NCBI GenBank assembly: GCA_027488785.1
Contig: JAIYAY010000005.1
Location: forward strand, 39,855-103,854
Length of the DNA: 64,000 bases
Direction of reading: 5' to 3'
Source of the DNA: Sphingomonadales bacterium
Lineage (GTDB): Bacteria > Pseudomonadota > Alphaproteobacteria > Sphingomonadales > Sphingomonadaceae
Shown here: piece by piece, positions 8,347 to 16,567 of the stretch
Numbering within the stretch: position 1 is the first letter of the stretch
How the letters are laid out: each line of letters starts with the position of its first letter
The notes under the pieces: generated by a model
What the model was told of the DNA's origin: nothing
Seen by the model: only the letters and a program-made list of their open reading frames with translations
Databases searched by the model: none
Program-made: the position numbers and the translations under genes

Positions 8347-9670
8347 GGTCGCCTCCCATGCCGGCTGATTGCGCACGCTGCGTAAATGATTGGCCTGTTG
8401 GCACGTGAACCGGTGCTTCACCAAAGGTCGCTTGATAGCGCCGCAAGATCACATCGCAGTAAAGCGGATCGAGTTCGATAAGGCGCGCTGTCCGCCCGCT
8501 ATGGGCAGCAGCGATCAATGTCGTGCCAGAGCCCCCGAACCCATCAAGCACAATCTCGCCTGGATCGCTGGCATCGCGCAAAATGTCGCAGATGAGGTCC
8601 AGCGGTTTAACCGTCGGGTGCCAGCCAAGCTCCTCCTCGCGCCCCGCTTTGAAAGTGTTGGCCCCGGCATAGGTCCATAGGTTCGAACGGTGTCGGCCAT
8701 TGGCGCCCAGCTCAACATTGTTAACATGGGGACGCTTACCCTTTTTGTAGACTGCGACCAGCTCATGTTGGGAGCGATAAAGCGAACCCATACCCGCATT
8801 GCTCTTTGCCCAAACGCACAGGTTGAGCCAGTCATCATAGACAGCCTGACCGGCACTCAAAAGTTCGGGCAGATGCCGCCAGTCCATAAACACATAGTGC
8901 AAGGACCCATCGCGGCTGGCCCTCGCCATGGCTTCCAGCGATCCGCAAAGAAACTGCGTAAATTCGTTTGAACTTAGCTCCCCTGAACCTTGAACAAACT
9001 CGCGGTGTTTATTGCGACCAAGTCCCGAAACATGCCCACCAATCTTCACATTATAAGGCGGATCAGTAACCACGAGACGGGCCTTCTCGCGGCCCATTAG
9101 CTGGCTGTAGCTCGCAGGATCCAAAGCATCCGCACATAACAGGCGGTGCTCGCCCAGCTGCCACAAATCACCAAGTTGGCAGACTGCCGGGCCTGCGGCA
9201 GGCTCTTCGATACCGTCGTCTTGGACTGGACTGGCGCCAGCATCGATGATGAGCCCGACTTCACGCAATTCAAAGCCGGTAAGTGTTACGTCAAATTCAA
9301 GCGCACCAAGTTCGCCAAACTCAATTGCCAGCAGCTCCCGGTCCCATCCGGCTTTCTCGGCCAGCCGATTGTCGGCAATAACATAAGCACGCTTTTGGTC
9401 TTCGGTCAGCCAATCCACACACAAGGTGGGAACCTCCGAAAGCCCTAATATGCGCGCAGCGGCAAGGCGCCCGTGTCCCGCGATCACTTCGCCCGACGAA
9501 TCAACCAGCACTGGATTGGTGAAACCAAACGTAGTGATGCTCCGGGCCAGTTGCCGCAGCTGCTTCTTGGAATGGGTGCGTGCATTGCGGGGGGCTGCAC
9601 GCAGGGTTTCGATACGGGTAAGTTTAGCTTGAGGAAGGCGCACGTGCGCCGGACACAAAGAGGATGACAT
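8339..9670 (-). CDS. ParB-domain DNA methyltransferase, 443 aa
   Basis: The N-terminal 100 or so residues are a ParB/Srx-like domain with the motif GEVIAGHGRLAAA (GHGRL at about 65-69). The C-terminal part is an adenine-N6 or cytosine-N4 methyltransferase. It has catalytic motif DPPY at about 203-206 and the SAM-binding FGGSGTT near 378-384. The order of these motifs is that of the beta class. ATG at 9670 gives a start just before the conserved domain; an in-frame upstream start at 9718 exists but lacks support. No restriction endonuclease gene is adjacent, so this is an orphan methylase. It leads a tightly overlapping three-gene cassette with DUF5681 and terminase. Confidence 0.9.
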   Translation of the reverse strand: MSSSLCPAHVRLPQAKLTRIETLRAAPRNARTHSKKQLRQLARSITTFGFTNPVLVDSSGEVIAGHGRLAAARILGLSEVPTLCVDWLTEDQKRAYVIADNRLAEKAGWDRELLAIEFGELGALEFDVTLTGFELREVGLIIDAGASPVQDDGIEEPAAGPAVCQLGDLWQLGEHRLLCADALDPASYSQLMGREKARLVVTDPPYNVKIGGHVSGLGRNKHREFVQGSGELSSNEFTQFLCGSLEAMARASRDGSLHYVFMDWRHLPELLSAGQAVYDDWLNLCVWAKSNAGMGSLYRSQHELVAVYKKGKRPHVNNVELGANGRHRSNLWTYAGANTFKAGREEELGWHPTVKPLDLICDILRDASDPGEIVLDGFGGSGTTLIAAAHSGRTARLIELDPLYCDVILRRYQATFGEAPVHVPTGQSFTQRAQSAGMGGDHV

Positions 9671-9722
9671 GGCAAATCGCCTTTTCGAACAGAGGAATGA
9701 GAGTTCCGAACTTCGCAATGAC

Positions 9723-9851
9723 GTCCACAGGACACGCCTGGCCGAACCAGACTGTCATTGCTCACACTTCGGTCGAGGCTCAGCCTCTCATCGGAAGGCA
9801 CAACCTTCCTGTGTTCGTCGGAGCGATCCCCGAGTGGAGGGCTCAGCCCTC
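9723..9851 (-). ncRNA. Candidate structured leader: array of short hairpins
   Basis: Six short stem-loops lie one after another in the presumed leader of the ParB-methyltransferase gene: 9723-9733 (GTCC/GGAC, 3-nt loop), 9738-9750 (CTGG/CCAG, 5-nt loop), 9775-9787 (GAGGC/GCCTC, 3-nt loop), 9793-9809 (GGAAGG/CCTTCC, 5-nt loop), 9818-9833 (TCGG/CCGA, 8-nt loop) and 9837-9851 (GAGGGC/GCCCTC, 3-nt loop). Read on the minus strand, the 9775 and 9837 hairpins share the loop UGA. All stems are perfect. No known RNA family is recognised; the assignment as RNA is inference from stem density. Confidence 0.4.
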
Positions 9852-10299
9852 AATCCCAATCAAGCTCTGCTATAAAAGGGATCAATCATCCTTTGATGAC
9901 TGGGGTCAGTTTACACGTCAGCGAGATACCACGCAAGTATCCCCGGACAATTTTTTCATCGTAAATCTCTGAAAATACAAAGAGGATTTTACAATTTCCC
10001 TGTTACGGCGAAATGAAATCCCTGTTTTTCATTAAGCGAATTTGCGTGCCCAAGGCACGGAAACCTTCATTCCCTAACAGGATCAGCAGCAATTCAGGCG
10101 CCCAGAATGCGATATTCCCTGAAAAATCCCGTAAATCAGGGAAGTTCCTGCCAGAGACCGGTTCGCCCCAGACTGCACCGCGCACCATTTCTTAATCAAT
10201 CGATATAGGACAAAGATCGTTCCTATGGCGGGCTGCATTTGGTCCAGTCAGTTTTGATCCCACAAGACGGGCTATTGGGCCCAGCGAAAGCCGCCCGTC
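9852..10299. repeat. Gene-free, repeat-like region with iterated CCCTG/CAGGG words
   Basis: I see no credible gene here. The part at about 9900-9955 reads, on the minus strand, from TGTCCGGGGATAC to AACTGACCCC, which resembles the ends of some IS21-group elements. That link is only a memory-based resemblance. Between 9990 and 10145 the words TTCCCTG, TCCCTG and CAGGGAA recur, including a perfect 7-bp inverted repeat TTCCCTG (10115-10121) and CAGGGAA (10137-10143). I suspect a decayed interspersed element. An 8-bp stem (AGACGGGC 10265-10272, GCCCGTCT 10293-10300) at the end of the next gene could be a weak terminator. Confidence 0.35.
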
Positions 10300-11550
10300 T
10301 CAATTCCATTTCGGTGTTTTACCAAAGTCTGCTTCGCGAAACGGCGTATCGTTGAACAGATAGGGATAATAAAAGCGCCGCAGCCGTTCATGATAGAGGC
10401 GAATGCGATCCTGATAGGCGAGGCTTGCACGCATATCCGTTTTTGCCCAGCGATGGAGAAGCGTCTGGACGCCAACGGCAGGCAGGAGGACGCCGGTATG
10501 CGCCGTCCAGCTATCGCGTTTTTCTAGACCCGCACGGTATGCCTTCGCTTGCGGTGCTGCGGCAAGATCGCCCAAATGCTGAAAAGCGTAATACCATTTC
10601 CAGTGGAACCCACTTTCGATAGGCTTGGTATTTCTCCATTCGGGATGGACTATAAAAAAAGCCTGCATAGTTTCATCTTTGGGCAGGTCCCAACCGCCAT
10701 GAATTTTTTCACGCTGCGCAAGCGTGAGCTCTACACCCTGACGCACCGGCACTGCCATGTTGATAGCGAGATGCGCCATAGCCGGAAGGATTAAGGTGAG
10801 TACGAGCCAGCTTGCTGCCAATGTAGCGGCGTTGGTAACGGAGCTCCAACCCCAGCTACCAATCCACAGGCAGAGCAGAGTCCAGAAGACAAGATAAGCT
10901 GCTGAGACCAGAAAGAACATCGCGACGCCGCCAAAGCTCGCGCCGGAGAGCATAGCGCCAACTGCAAAGGGAAAGGCTAACATTAGCCACAACGAACCAA
11001 GCCGCAGGAAAATGCGCCGTCGCCATAAACCGCGCTCGCTTCGCGCCATGGCAGCGAGCAGATTGAAACGGCCTGCCTCTCGTTCACCCGATTTCAGGTC
11101 GTGGAACAGGATGATGACGAACAACGGTGCGATATATGTCAGCACAAACGCCCAGTCGAACCGGCCCGGCAGCGCCAGTTCTGCATTGTAATTTTCGCTC
11201 TCGTAAAGTTGCGCTTCAAGTCCCAGCGCTCGAACACGCAAGATATAAGGCGCAACATCGCGCTGGCCGATGGCCGCAAAGGCGAGTGCGGATGGCGCGT
11301 CCCATGTCGCATGGAAAGTGTAATAAGCGGCATTTCCGGCATCCCCTTCCTTGGACACCCATTTGGCAATGGCCGCGACATCCGCTTTCTGTTGCGGCTG
11401 GATACGCGCGATAACATCTTGCTGACGTGACATCTCGGTCATGCCCGCCCAAACACTGGCGATGGACAGGATCGCCATTAACAAAAGTGCAGGCAGTGCC
11501 AAACGTTGCCGCAGAAAAAGCCGCGCTTCGAGAATCCATAAAGGGTTCAT
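10300..11550 (-). CDS. ABC-2 type permease, DUF3526 family, 416 aa
   Basis: This inner-membrane protein has an N-terminal helix after MNPLWILEARLFLRQR, a large external segment and several C-terminal helices. The cytoplasmic stretch FHDLKSGEREAGRFNLL matches DUF3526/NosY-like ABC permeases. It overlaps the preceding permease gene by 4 bp and ends the minus-strand operon of TonB receptor, ATPase and two permeases. It probably pairs with the sister permease and the ATPase to form an exporter or a machine that acts on periplasmic material. The substrate is unknown. Confidence 0.85.
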   Translation of the reverse strand: MNPLWILEARLFLRQRLALPALLLMAILSIASVWAGMTEMSRQQDVIARIQPQQKADVAAIAKWVSKEGDAGNAAYYTFHATWDAPSALAFAAIGQRDVAPYILRVRALGLEAQLYESENYNAELALPGRFDWAFVLTYIAPLFVIILFHDLKSGEREAGRFNLLAAMARSERGLWRRRIFLRLGSLWLMLAFPFAVGAMLSGASFGGVAMFFLVSAAYLVFWTLLCLWIGSWGWSSVTNAATLAASWLVLTLILPAMAHLAINMAVPVRQGVELTLAQREKIHGGWDLPKDETMQAFFIVHPEWRNTKPIESGFHWKWYYAFQHLGDLAAAPQAKAYRAGLEKRDSWTAHTGVLLPAVGVQTLLHRWAKTDMRASLAYQDRIRLYHERLRRFYYPYLFNDTPFREADFGKTPKWN

Positions 11551-12992
11551 GCCGATGCCTCCAGTCGCCTGACCGCAAAGTGCGCGCCAAGGAGTAAAGC
11601 GACAAGCCAGGTCAGTAGCATTGCAAAACCCGGGAAAGCTGCCTTCATTTTTTCTGTCGGCGCAGCATCGCGATAACGGAAGTCAGGGACGTCTTGCCAA
11701 TTCTTCGGATCGATCCGCACACGGCGGGCAGCCTCTGGATCCGTGTTGCGATTGCTGTCGTCGGTATAGCCGATAGATTTCGTCTGCAATTCATTGAGCT
11801 GCTGCACAATGGCGAAGCGATAAGCCTCCGATTGCGAAAGAAAACGTCGATGCCCCTCAAGATCGGTCCCCGCAATCGCCATCGAGGCTCGGCGCAGTGC
11901 GATGGCCGGGCTTACTAGACCTGCCAAATCTGTTTGCTGGCTTTGCGCTTTTTGCGCTTCAAACTGTCGCGTTGCATAATCATCAAACAGTTTTGATGTT
12001 AGTTTTTCCCCTTCTAAAGCCAACAATCCACGATAGTTGACCGGCAAGTCTTCAACCTTATCCACGCCATATTGTTGAAGTGTTCGCGCCTTGAAAGCGT
12101 TGAAAAAGGGATCGTCAGGATTATGACTATCACCCATCGCGCGTAAATCCCTCTGGATTGCAATATCGGTTTCCAATCTCGTAAGCACTGGATGTGCTGC
12201 GAGCGCCAGATCCGGCGCAATGCGAGGCAGCAGGATCACGGCAAAGGCCCATATCCCGATCAGCGCCATAAGCGCGGTGCGTGCCTGAGCAGCAAATGCT
12301 GAAGCTAATGTTATCAATAACACCCAGATAGCAAAATAGAGCGCATAGCCGCCAAGCATTAAGAGGCCGGAAACGAGCGGCGCACTCTCCACCACCATCA
12401 GCCAGCCCAATGCAAACGCAGCCGGCGCCAGCATCAACGCGGCCACAGCAGCCAACCCCCATGCCTTGCCCAACAAAAGGCTGCGCGCAGATACGCCGTG
12501 CGCAAATAGCTGTCGGATTGTTCCGCGCTCACGTTCGCGCGCCACTGCGCCAAAGCCAATAAAGATCAACATCAATGGAGCGAGCGCTTGTAAGATGAAA
12601 GCTGGGGTGAGTTGTCCGAAACGTATGAGGAGCGAGCTTTGTCGCACATCGCCAAAGTTGGCGCTGTTTTGCCTATGCCCTTCAAGGTAAATTGTATTAC
12701 CGGTAAATGCGTCAACACCGGGATCAAATGCCGCAAGCACCGGCAGCGGTCGGAAAACGAAATGACCGTAATGTACCATGCGGTGTGGGTGACGCGCAGG
12801 GGCACCATCAAACGCCGCATCGGCCTGTTGCTGAAAACGGGCGCGAATGGCATCGCTGTTATCACGGCTCGTAATGGACGTCAGCGCAGCCAGAATCGAC
12901 AACGCAATCAACATCAACAGCCCAAGCATAGCGACGCGATTGCGTCGCAGCAGCCGCCATTCATCGCGCGCAATCAGCCGTATCGCATTCAT
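11547..12992 (-). CDS. ABC-2 type permease, DUF3526 family, 481 aa
   Basis: The topology is the same as that of its downstream partner: one N-terminal helix, a long extracytoplasmic region of about 100 residues, then five or six helices. The loop FGAVARERERGTIRQLFAHG is characteristic of this permease group. The start overlaps the end of the ATPase gene by 4 bp, and its end overlaps the next permease by 4 bp, so the three ABC genes must be co-translated. The two permeases are diverged paralogues, likely forming a heterodimer. No specific transported molecule can be named. Confidence 0.85.
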   Translation of the reverse strand: MNAIRLIARDEWRLLRRNRVAMLGLLMLIALSILAALTSITSRDNSDAIRARFQQQADAAFDGAPARHPHRMVHYGHFVFRPLPVLAAFDPGVDAFTGNTIYLEGHRQNSANFGDVRQSSLLIRFGQLTPAFILQALAPLMLIFIGFGAVARERERGTIRQLFAHGVSARSLLLGKAWGLAAVAALMLAPAAFALGWLMVVESAPLVSGLLMLGGYALYFAIWVLLITLASAFAAQARTALMALIGIWAFAVILLPRIAPDLALAAHPVLTRLETDIAIQRDLRAMGDSHNPDDPFFNAFKARTLQQYGVDKVEDLPVNYRGLLALEGEKLTSKLFDDYATRQFEAQKAQSQQTDLAGLVSPAIALRRASMAIAGTDLEGHRRFLSQSEAYRFAIVQQLNELQTKSIGYTDDSNRNTDPEAARRVRIDPKNWQDVPDFRYRDAAPTEKMKAAFPGFAMLLTWLVALLLGAHFAVRRLEASA

Positions 12993-13699
12993 GCGGCGAC
13001 TGCCTCTCCATAACGGCGGTGGAGTGCCATGACATCAAAACCTTGCGCGCGGTTTACTTCTTCCACGATGCGCCCTGCATCAAGAAAGCCGATCCGGTCG
13101 GCGCAATCCGCCGCCCCGAGTAAGTCGTGCGTCACCATCAGGATGGCGGTACCGCGGGCCTTTAGTGTCGAAAGCAGCGCATTGAAATCCGCTGTCGCTC
13201 TAGGATCGAGGCCGGACGTAGGCTCGTCGAGTAATAGCACCGGCACCTGCCGCACTACTGCAAGCGCAATGGCCACCTTTTGCCGCATCCCCTTTGAAAA
13301 ACCCGATAGATTTCGGCTGCGCGCCTCACTCTGCAGACCAGCAGCATCAAACGCAGCTTCAATGTCCGTATTACTGTGGGATTCACCCGCCAATGCCAAG
13401 AAATAATCGACATTCTCTCGCGCGGTCAGATGTTCATAGAGCGCAACATTTTCGGGAAGATAGGCCATTTTGTGGCGCGTCGTTTCTGGATCGTTTGCCG
13501 GATCAGCTCCAGCCACAACAACCTTCCCTGCGCTTGGTTTCAAAAAACCCAGCAAGGTCGAAAGCGTGGTCGATTTGCCCGCGCCATTGCCGCCCAGCAG
13601 CGCATAGATTTCACCTTCCGCGACTGAGAGCGACAGATTATCGAGTACCGCCTTATTACCACGTTCGACGCACAGTCCAGAAATTTGAATGACAGCCAT
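12989..13699 (-). CDS. ABC transporter ATP-binding protein, 236 aa
   Basis: The ATPase subunit of the system shows Walker A GGNGAGKST, the signature region LSGFSKGMRQKVA, Walker B VLLLDEPTSGLD and the switch histidine in MVTHD. ATG at 13699 is chosen because it begins MAVIQISGLCVERGNKAV directly at the nucleotide-binding fold. It overlaps the TonB receptor stop by one base (TGATG). The coupling ties this ABC module to the outer-membrane receptor, suggesting one pathway for one ligand. The type resembles NosF/CcmA-like exporter ATPases rather than importers. Confidence 0.92.
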   Translation of the reverse strand: MAVIQISGLCVERGNKAVLDNLSLSVAEGEIYALLGGNGAGKSTTLSTLLGFLKPSAGKVVVAGADPANDPETTRHKMAYLPENVALYEHLTARENVDYFLALAGESHSNTDIEAAFDAAGLQSEARSRNLSGFSKGMRQKVAIALAVVRQVPVLLLDEPTSGLDPRATADFNALLSTLKARGTAILMVTHDLLGAADCADRIGFLDAGRIVEEVNRAQGFDVMALHRRYGEAVAA

Positions 13700-15816
13700 C
13701 AGAAACGGGCCCGCACGCCAATCGAAGCTGCTCTCGGTGTTCCGGGTTGCACCCACAATGCGGCATAGCTGTTGGCGTACCAATGGGCGTTGAATAGGTT
13801 GCGCACTTCGCCAAACATCTCAATCCCCTTGGTCAAGCTGACATTGCCAAACACACGTACCAAATTATGCGATGGCAGCTTCAGAGTTGTTCCGGTCTCG
13901 CCTGACCGTTCACCAACATGCTGCACCCCAGCACCAATCCTTCCGTTCGTCGAACCCAGCTTCAAATCCTGTGTCAGTTGGACATTTACGCTATGCTTGG
14001 GAATGTTGATCAGCGGATCACCTGGCCGTATCTGAAAAGAAAAATTGGGATCAAGGATGGATGAACGCGATTCTGCATCCGTGTATGCATAGCTCAATAA
14101 TATGCCGAGCGATGGCGTAATTTGTCCTGCGATATCCAATTCGGCGCCGCGACTGCGTGCCTTACCGATGGCAACCAGAAAACCCGGATTTGCCGTATCC
14201 GTTGCCAGCACATTACTCTTCTGCATTTGGTACAGCGAGAATGTTCCCGTCAGCTTGCCGTCTAGCAGGCTGAGCTTTGCACCGGCCTCGATGGAACGGC
14301 TGGTTTCGGGATCGAAGATACGACCGGACGCATCCGTACCGATATTGGCGCGAAAGCCTTCGCCATAGACTGCATAAAGAGAAACTGCATCCGATGTTTC
14401 GAAAACAAGACCTGCCTGTGGACTCAAGCGACTGGCCTTCCGTTCGCTTACAACAGTTGTAATCCGGTTATTGGTCGTCAATTGAAAATCATCATAACGC
14501 GCGCCAATCCGCACCTGCAGCCTATCAGACAGGTTAATCTGGTCCTGCAAATATAAGCCAGTCGATTTCTGAATATCCACCCGATTGGTGAGTGGAGCGG
14601 GTGTCGGTAGAGGAAAGCGTCCATATACGGGATTCACGATGTCGATGATGTTCGCGGCCAGATCCGAAGGATTCCCGGAAACTGCCGGTGGACGGAAACG
14701 CCGGAAATCTTGGTCATTTTCGAACTTATCATAGTCTGCGCCGAACAGGATCCGGTGCCGCACGCCACCCATATCGAATTCGCCAGATACTTCCCCACGC
14801 ACGACAAAATGTTCGGAATCATACATACGTGACCTACGCTGACGGGACAGCGACCGTCCGTCCGCAAATAGCTTCTGCCGGGAACGGACGAGTTCTGCAT
14901 CCGAAGACTGCCCGGTCAACAAGGTGTCGCGGTGGCTCACGCCCAACTGGACATTCCACTTGTCATTGAAATCATGCTGTAACCGCAACTGATGTCCTTC
15001 AGCGCGCGCCACATGGTCACCATCGCGCGGTTCGCCCAAGAAACGATTGCGCGGAACGGTTTGGAAATTGTTATTTAGCACGACGATACCGCGATCAAAG
15101 GGCACAGCGACGCGCGTCCATTCCAGATCATATGTAAGGCGCGTCTGCTCTCCCAACCGCAAACCGACAGAGGGCACAAACCCCCGTCGTTGTGACTCTA
15201 TTGTATCTCGGAAGCTGTCTGCTTCCTCCGCATAACCGACCAAGCGGACCGAAAAATTTTCGCCAATAGCAAGGTTCGCATCGGCCTCAGCCCGCACACG
15301 ATCATAGCTGCCATATTGCAATGCGGTTGAACCGAAGCTGTCGCCATAAAGTGGTTGTTTGGTGACAATGTTAATGGTCCCACCGGGCTCTCCACGCCCC
15401 AATAAGGCTGCGGCTGGGCCTTTCAAAACCTCAATGCTTTCGATACCCGCAACGTCCCGTTGACCACCAAAACCGCGTCCACCGTTAAACCCATTGACCA
15501 GATAGCCGCTGGGTAGATTTTCGTCACCGGCAAAGCCGCGAATGGCGAAGGCATCCCATAACCCGCCCAGCGTATTCTGCCGCGCAACGGAGGCGTTGAG
15601 ATCGAGCGCATCGGTCAGCCGTAGGATATTGTTGTTCTCCAACTGCTTTGCATCGATCGTGGTAATGGCTTGTGGAATTTCCTTCTGTTCAAAATCACCA
15701 CGATATGCCTGACGGATGCCTGTTACCGTGATTTCGCCATCCGCGCTTTCTTCAGCAAATGCCGGAACGGTTGCAAGACATGATATGCCAGCAAGCAAAA
15801 TGGAAATAGAACGCAC
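13699..15816 (-). CDS. TonB-dependent siderophore-type receptor, 705 aa
   Basis: A signal peptide ends near residue 21 (VPAFA, then EES). The TonB-box region contains ITVTGIRQAY. The plug domain carries FAIRGFAGDENLPSGYLVNG and IESIEVLKGPAAALLGRG with GGTINIVTKQP, the pattern of siderophore receptors of the FhuA/FecA class. The beta barrel ends in an aromatic residue (ARF), as expected for outer-membrane insertion. It leads an operon with an ABC system that lacks a periplasmic binding protein. Iron or a peptide ligand is plausible, but the sequence does not identify it. A dyad lies 37-56 bases upstream of the start. Confidence 0.92.
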   Translation of the reverse strand: MRSISILLAGISCLATVPAFAEESADGEITVTGIRQAYRGDFEQKEIPQAITTIDAKQLENNNILRLTDALDLNASVARQNTLGGLWDAFAIRGFAGDENLPSGYLVNGFNGGRGFGGQRDVAGIESIEVLKGPAAALLGRGEPGGTINIVTKQPLYGDSFGSTALQYGSYDRVRAEADANLAIGENFSVRLVGYAEEADSFRDTIESQRRGFVPSVGLRLGEQTRLTYDLEWTRVAVPFDRGIVVLNNNFQTVPRNRFLGEPRDGDHVARAEGHQLRLQHDFNDKWNVQLGVSHRDTLLTGQSSDAELVRSRQKLFADGRSLSRQRRSRMYDSEHFVVRGEVSGEFDMGGVRHRILFGADYDKFENDQDFRRFRPPAVSGNPSDLAANIIDIVNPVYGRFPLPTPAPLTNRVDIQKSTGLYLQDQINLSDRLQVRIGARYDDFQLTTNNRITTVVSERKASRLSPQAGLVFETSDAVSLYAVYGEGFRANIGTDASGRIFDPETSRSIEAGAKLSLLDGKLTGTFSLYQMQKSNVLATDTANPGFLVAIGKARSRGAELDIAGQITPSLGILLSYAYTDAESRSSILDPNFSFQIRPGDPLINIPKHSVNVQLTQDLKLGSTNGRIGAGVQHVGERSGETGTTLKLPSHNLVRVFGNVSLTKGIEMFGEVRNLFNAHWYANSYAALWVQPGTPRAASIGVRARF

Positions 15817-15852
15817 GAATTATCCTCCCAGTATCTCAGAAATCAATTTCTG

Positions 15853-15872
15853 TGTGATAGAATATCATCACA
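15853..15872. promoter_or_regulatory. Dyad upstream of the TonB receptor operon
   Basis: TGTGAT (15853-15858) and ATCACA (15867-15872) are perfect inverted half-sites with an 8-bp spacer. Nested in the same stretch is GATA-GAA-TATC. The site sits 37-56 bp before the receptor start, a good operator position. It is not a standard CRP site (the spacer is too long) and only loosely resembles a Fur box, so the regulator is unknown. Confidence 0.4.
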
Positions 15873-15973
15873 TTGTCAATCCTTCACAGCTCTTCGTGCC
15901 GCACTGGTCGCATTCATAGGGATTCGCGGATAGGAAAAGCACCGAACCCGCATTATTTTGACGTAAGGTCCTA

Positions 15974-16567
15974 TCAGTCTGCCGCGCGCATCAGCTTTGC
16001 CATTTCGGCGTCATCCCATTCGACGCCGCCAGCAATCCGCCAAACCTCTTTGCCTGCGCTGTCATATAATATGGTCGTGGGTAGCGCGATGGCGTTGTTG
16101 AACGCCGCCAGTATCGCGTTGTCCGCGTCGGTATAAGGCTCCAGATTCTTGACTCCTGTCTCTTTGAAAAAGGCCAGAACGGGTGCGCGGCCTTCCAGAT
16201 CTTGGGACACCGCAATGACCGCCATCCGGTCCTTTTCCAGCTTTGTCAGCGCGTCCAGGGTCGGCATTTCGGCTTTGCATGGTGCGCACCAAGTTGCCCA
16301 AATGTTGAGCAGCAACGGTTTGCCTTCAAAATCTGCTAAGGTCACATCCTGTCCGTTGGCGTCCGCAAAGGGCGCGGTCGGCGCCTTTTGGCCCGCAAAT
16401 TTGTAGCTGAGCGTCGCACGGGTGCCGTTTGCACTCTCCAATAAAATATCGGCTTTGTCGGTAGCACCAGAGTTTCCGGCCGATGCGGGTTGCGCTTGCC
16501 CCTCGGGCAGGGTTTCTTTATCGCACCCCGTTAACACCAAAAGGATTAAGGCAATTACAAAGCGCAT
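15974..16567 (-). CDS. TlpA-like thioredoxin-fold lipoprotein, 197 aa
   Basis: The start at 16567 gives [15 protein letters not shown], a lipoprotein signal peptide with lipobox LTGC. The mature part is a TlpA/ResA-like periplasmic thioredoxin domain with active site WCAPC inside [20 protein letters not shown], and the cis-proline region ALPTTILYD. It probably reduces disulfides in the periplasm from a membrane anchor. The gene is divergent from argH, and the two ATG codons share two base pairs (CATG at 16565-16568). The TonB receptor operon lies downstream on the same strand. Confidence 0.9.
   Translation of the reverse strand: MRFVIALILLVLTGCDKETLPEGQAQPASAGNSGATDKADILLESANGTRATLSYKFAGQKAPTAPFADANGQDVTLADFEGKPLLLNIWATWCAPCKAEMPTLDALTKLEKDRMAVIAVSQDLEGRAPVLAFFKETGVKNLEPYTDADNAILAAFNNAIALPTTILYDSAGKEVWRIAGGVEWDDAEMAKLMRAAD

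Noticed and set aside
6537..9670. Complete prophage
   Set aside because: Only the terminase, DUF5681 and methylase genes are present. The neighbours are metabolic or transport genes, and no structural or lysis genes are seen.
8339..9670. Restriction-modification system
   Set aside because: A methyltransferase is present, but no restriction endonuclease gene is adjacent on either side.
10013..10195. 60-codon plus-strand frame in the repeat-like region
   Set aside because: It is driven by the CCCTG/CAGGG words; the frame has no ribosome site of note and I judge it to be repeat DNA rather than a gene.
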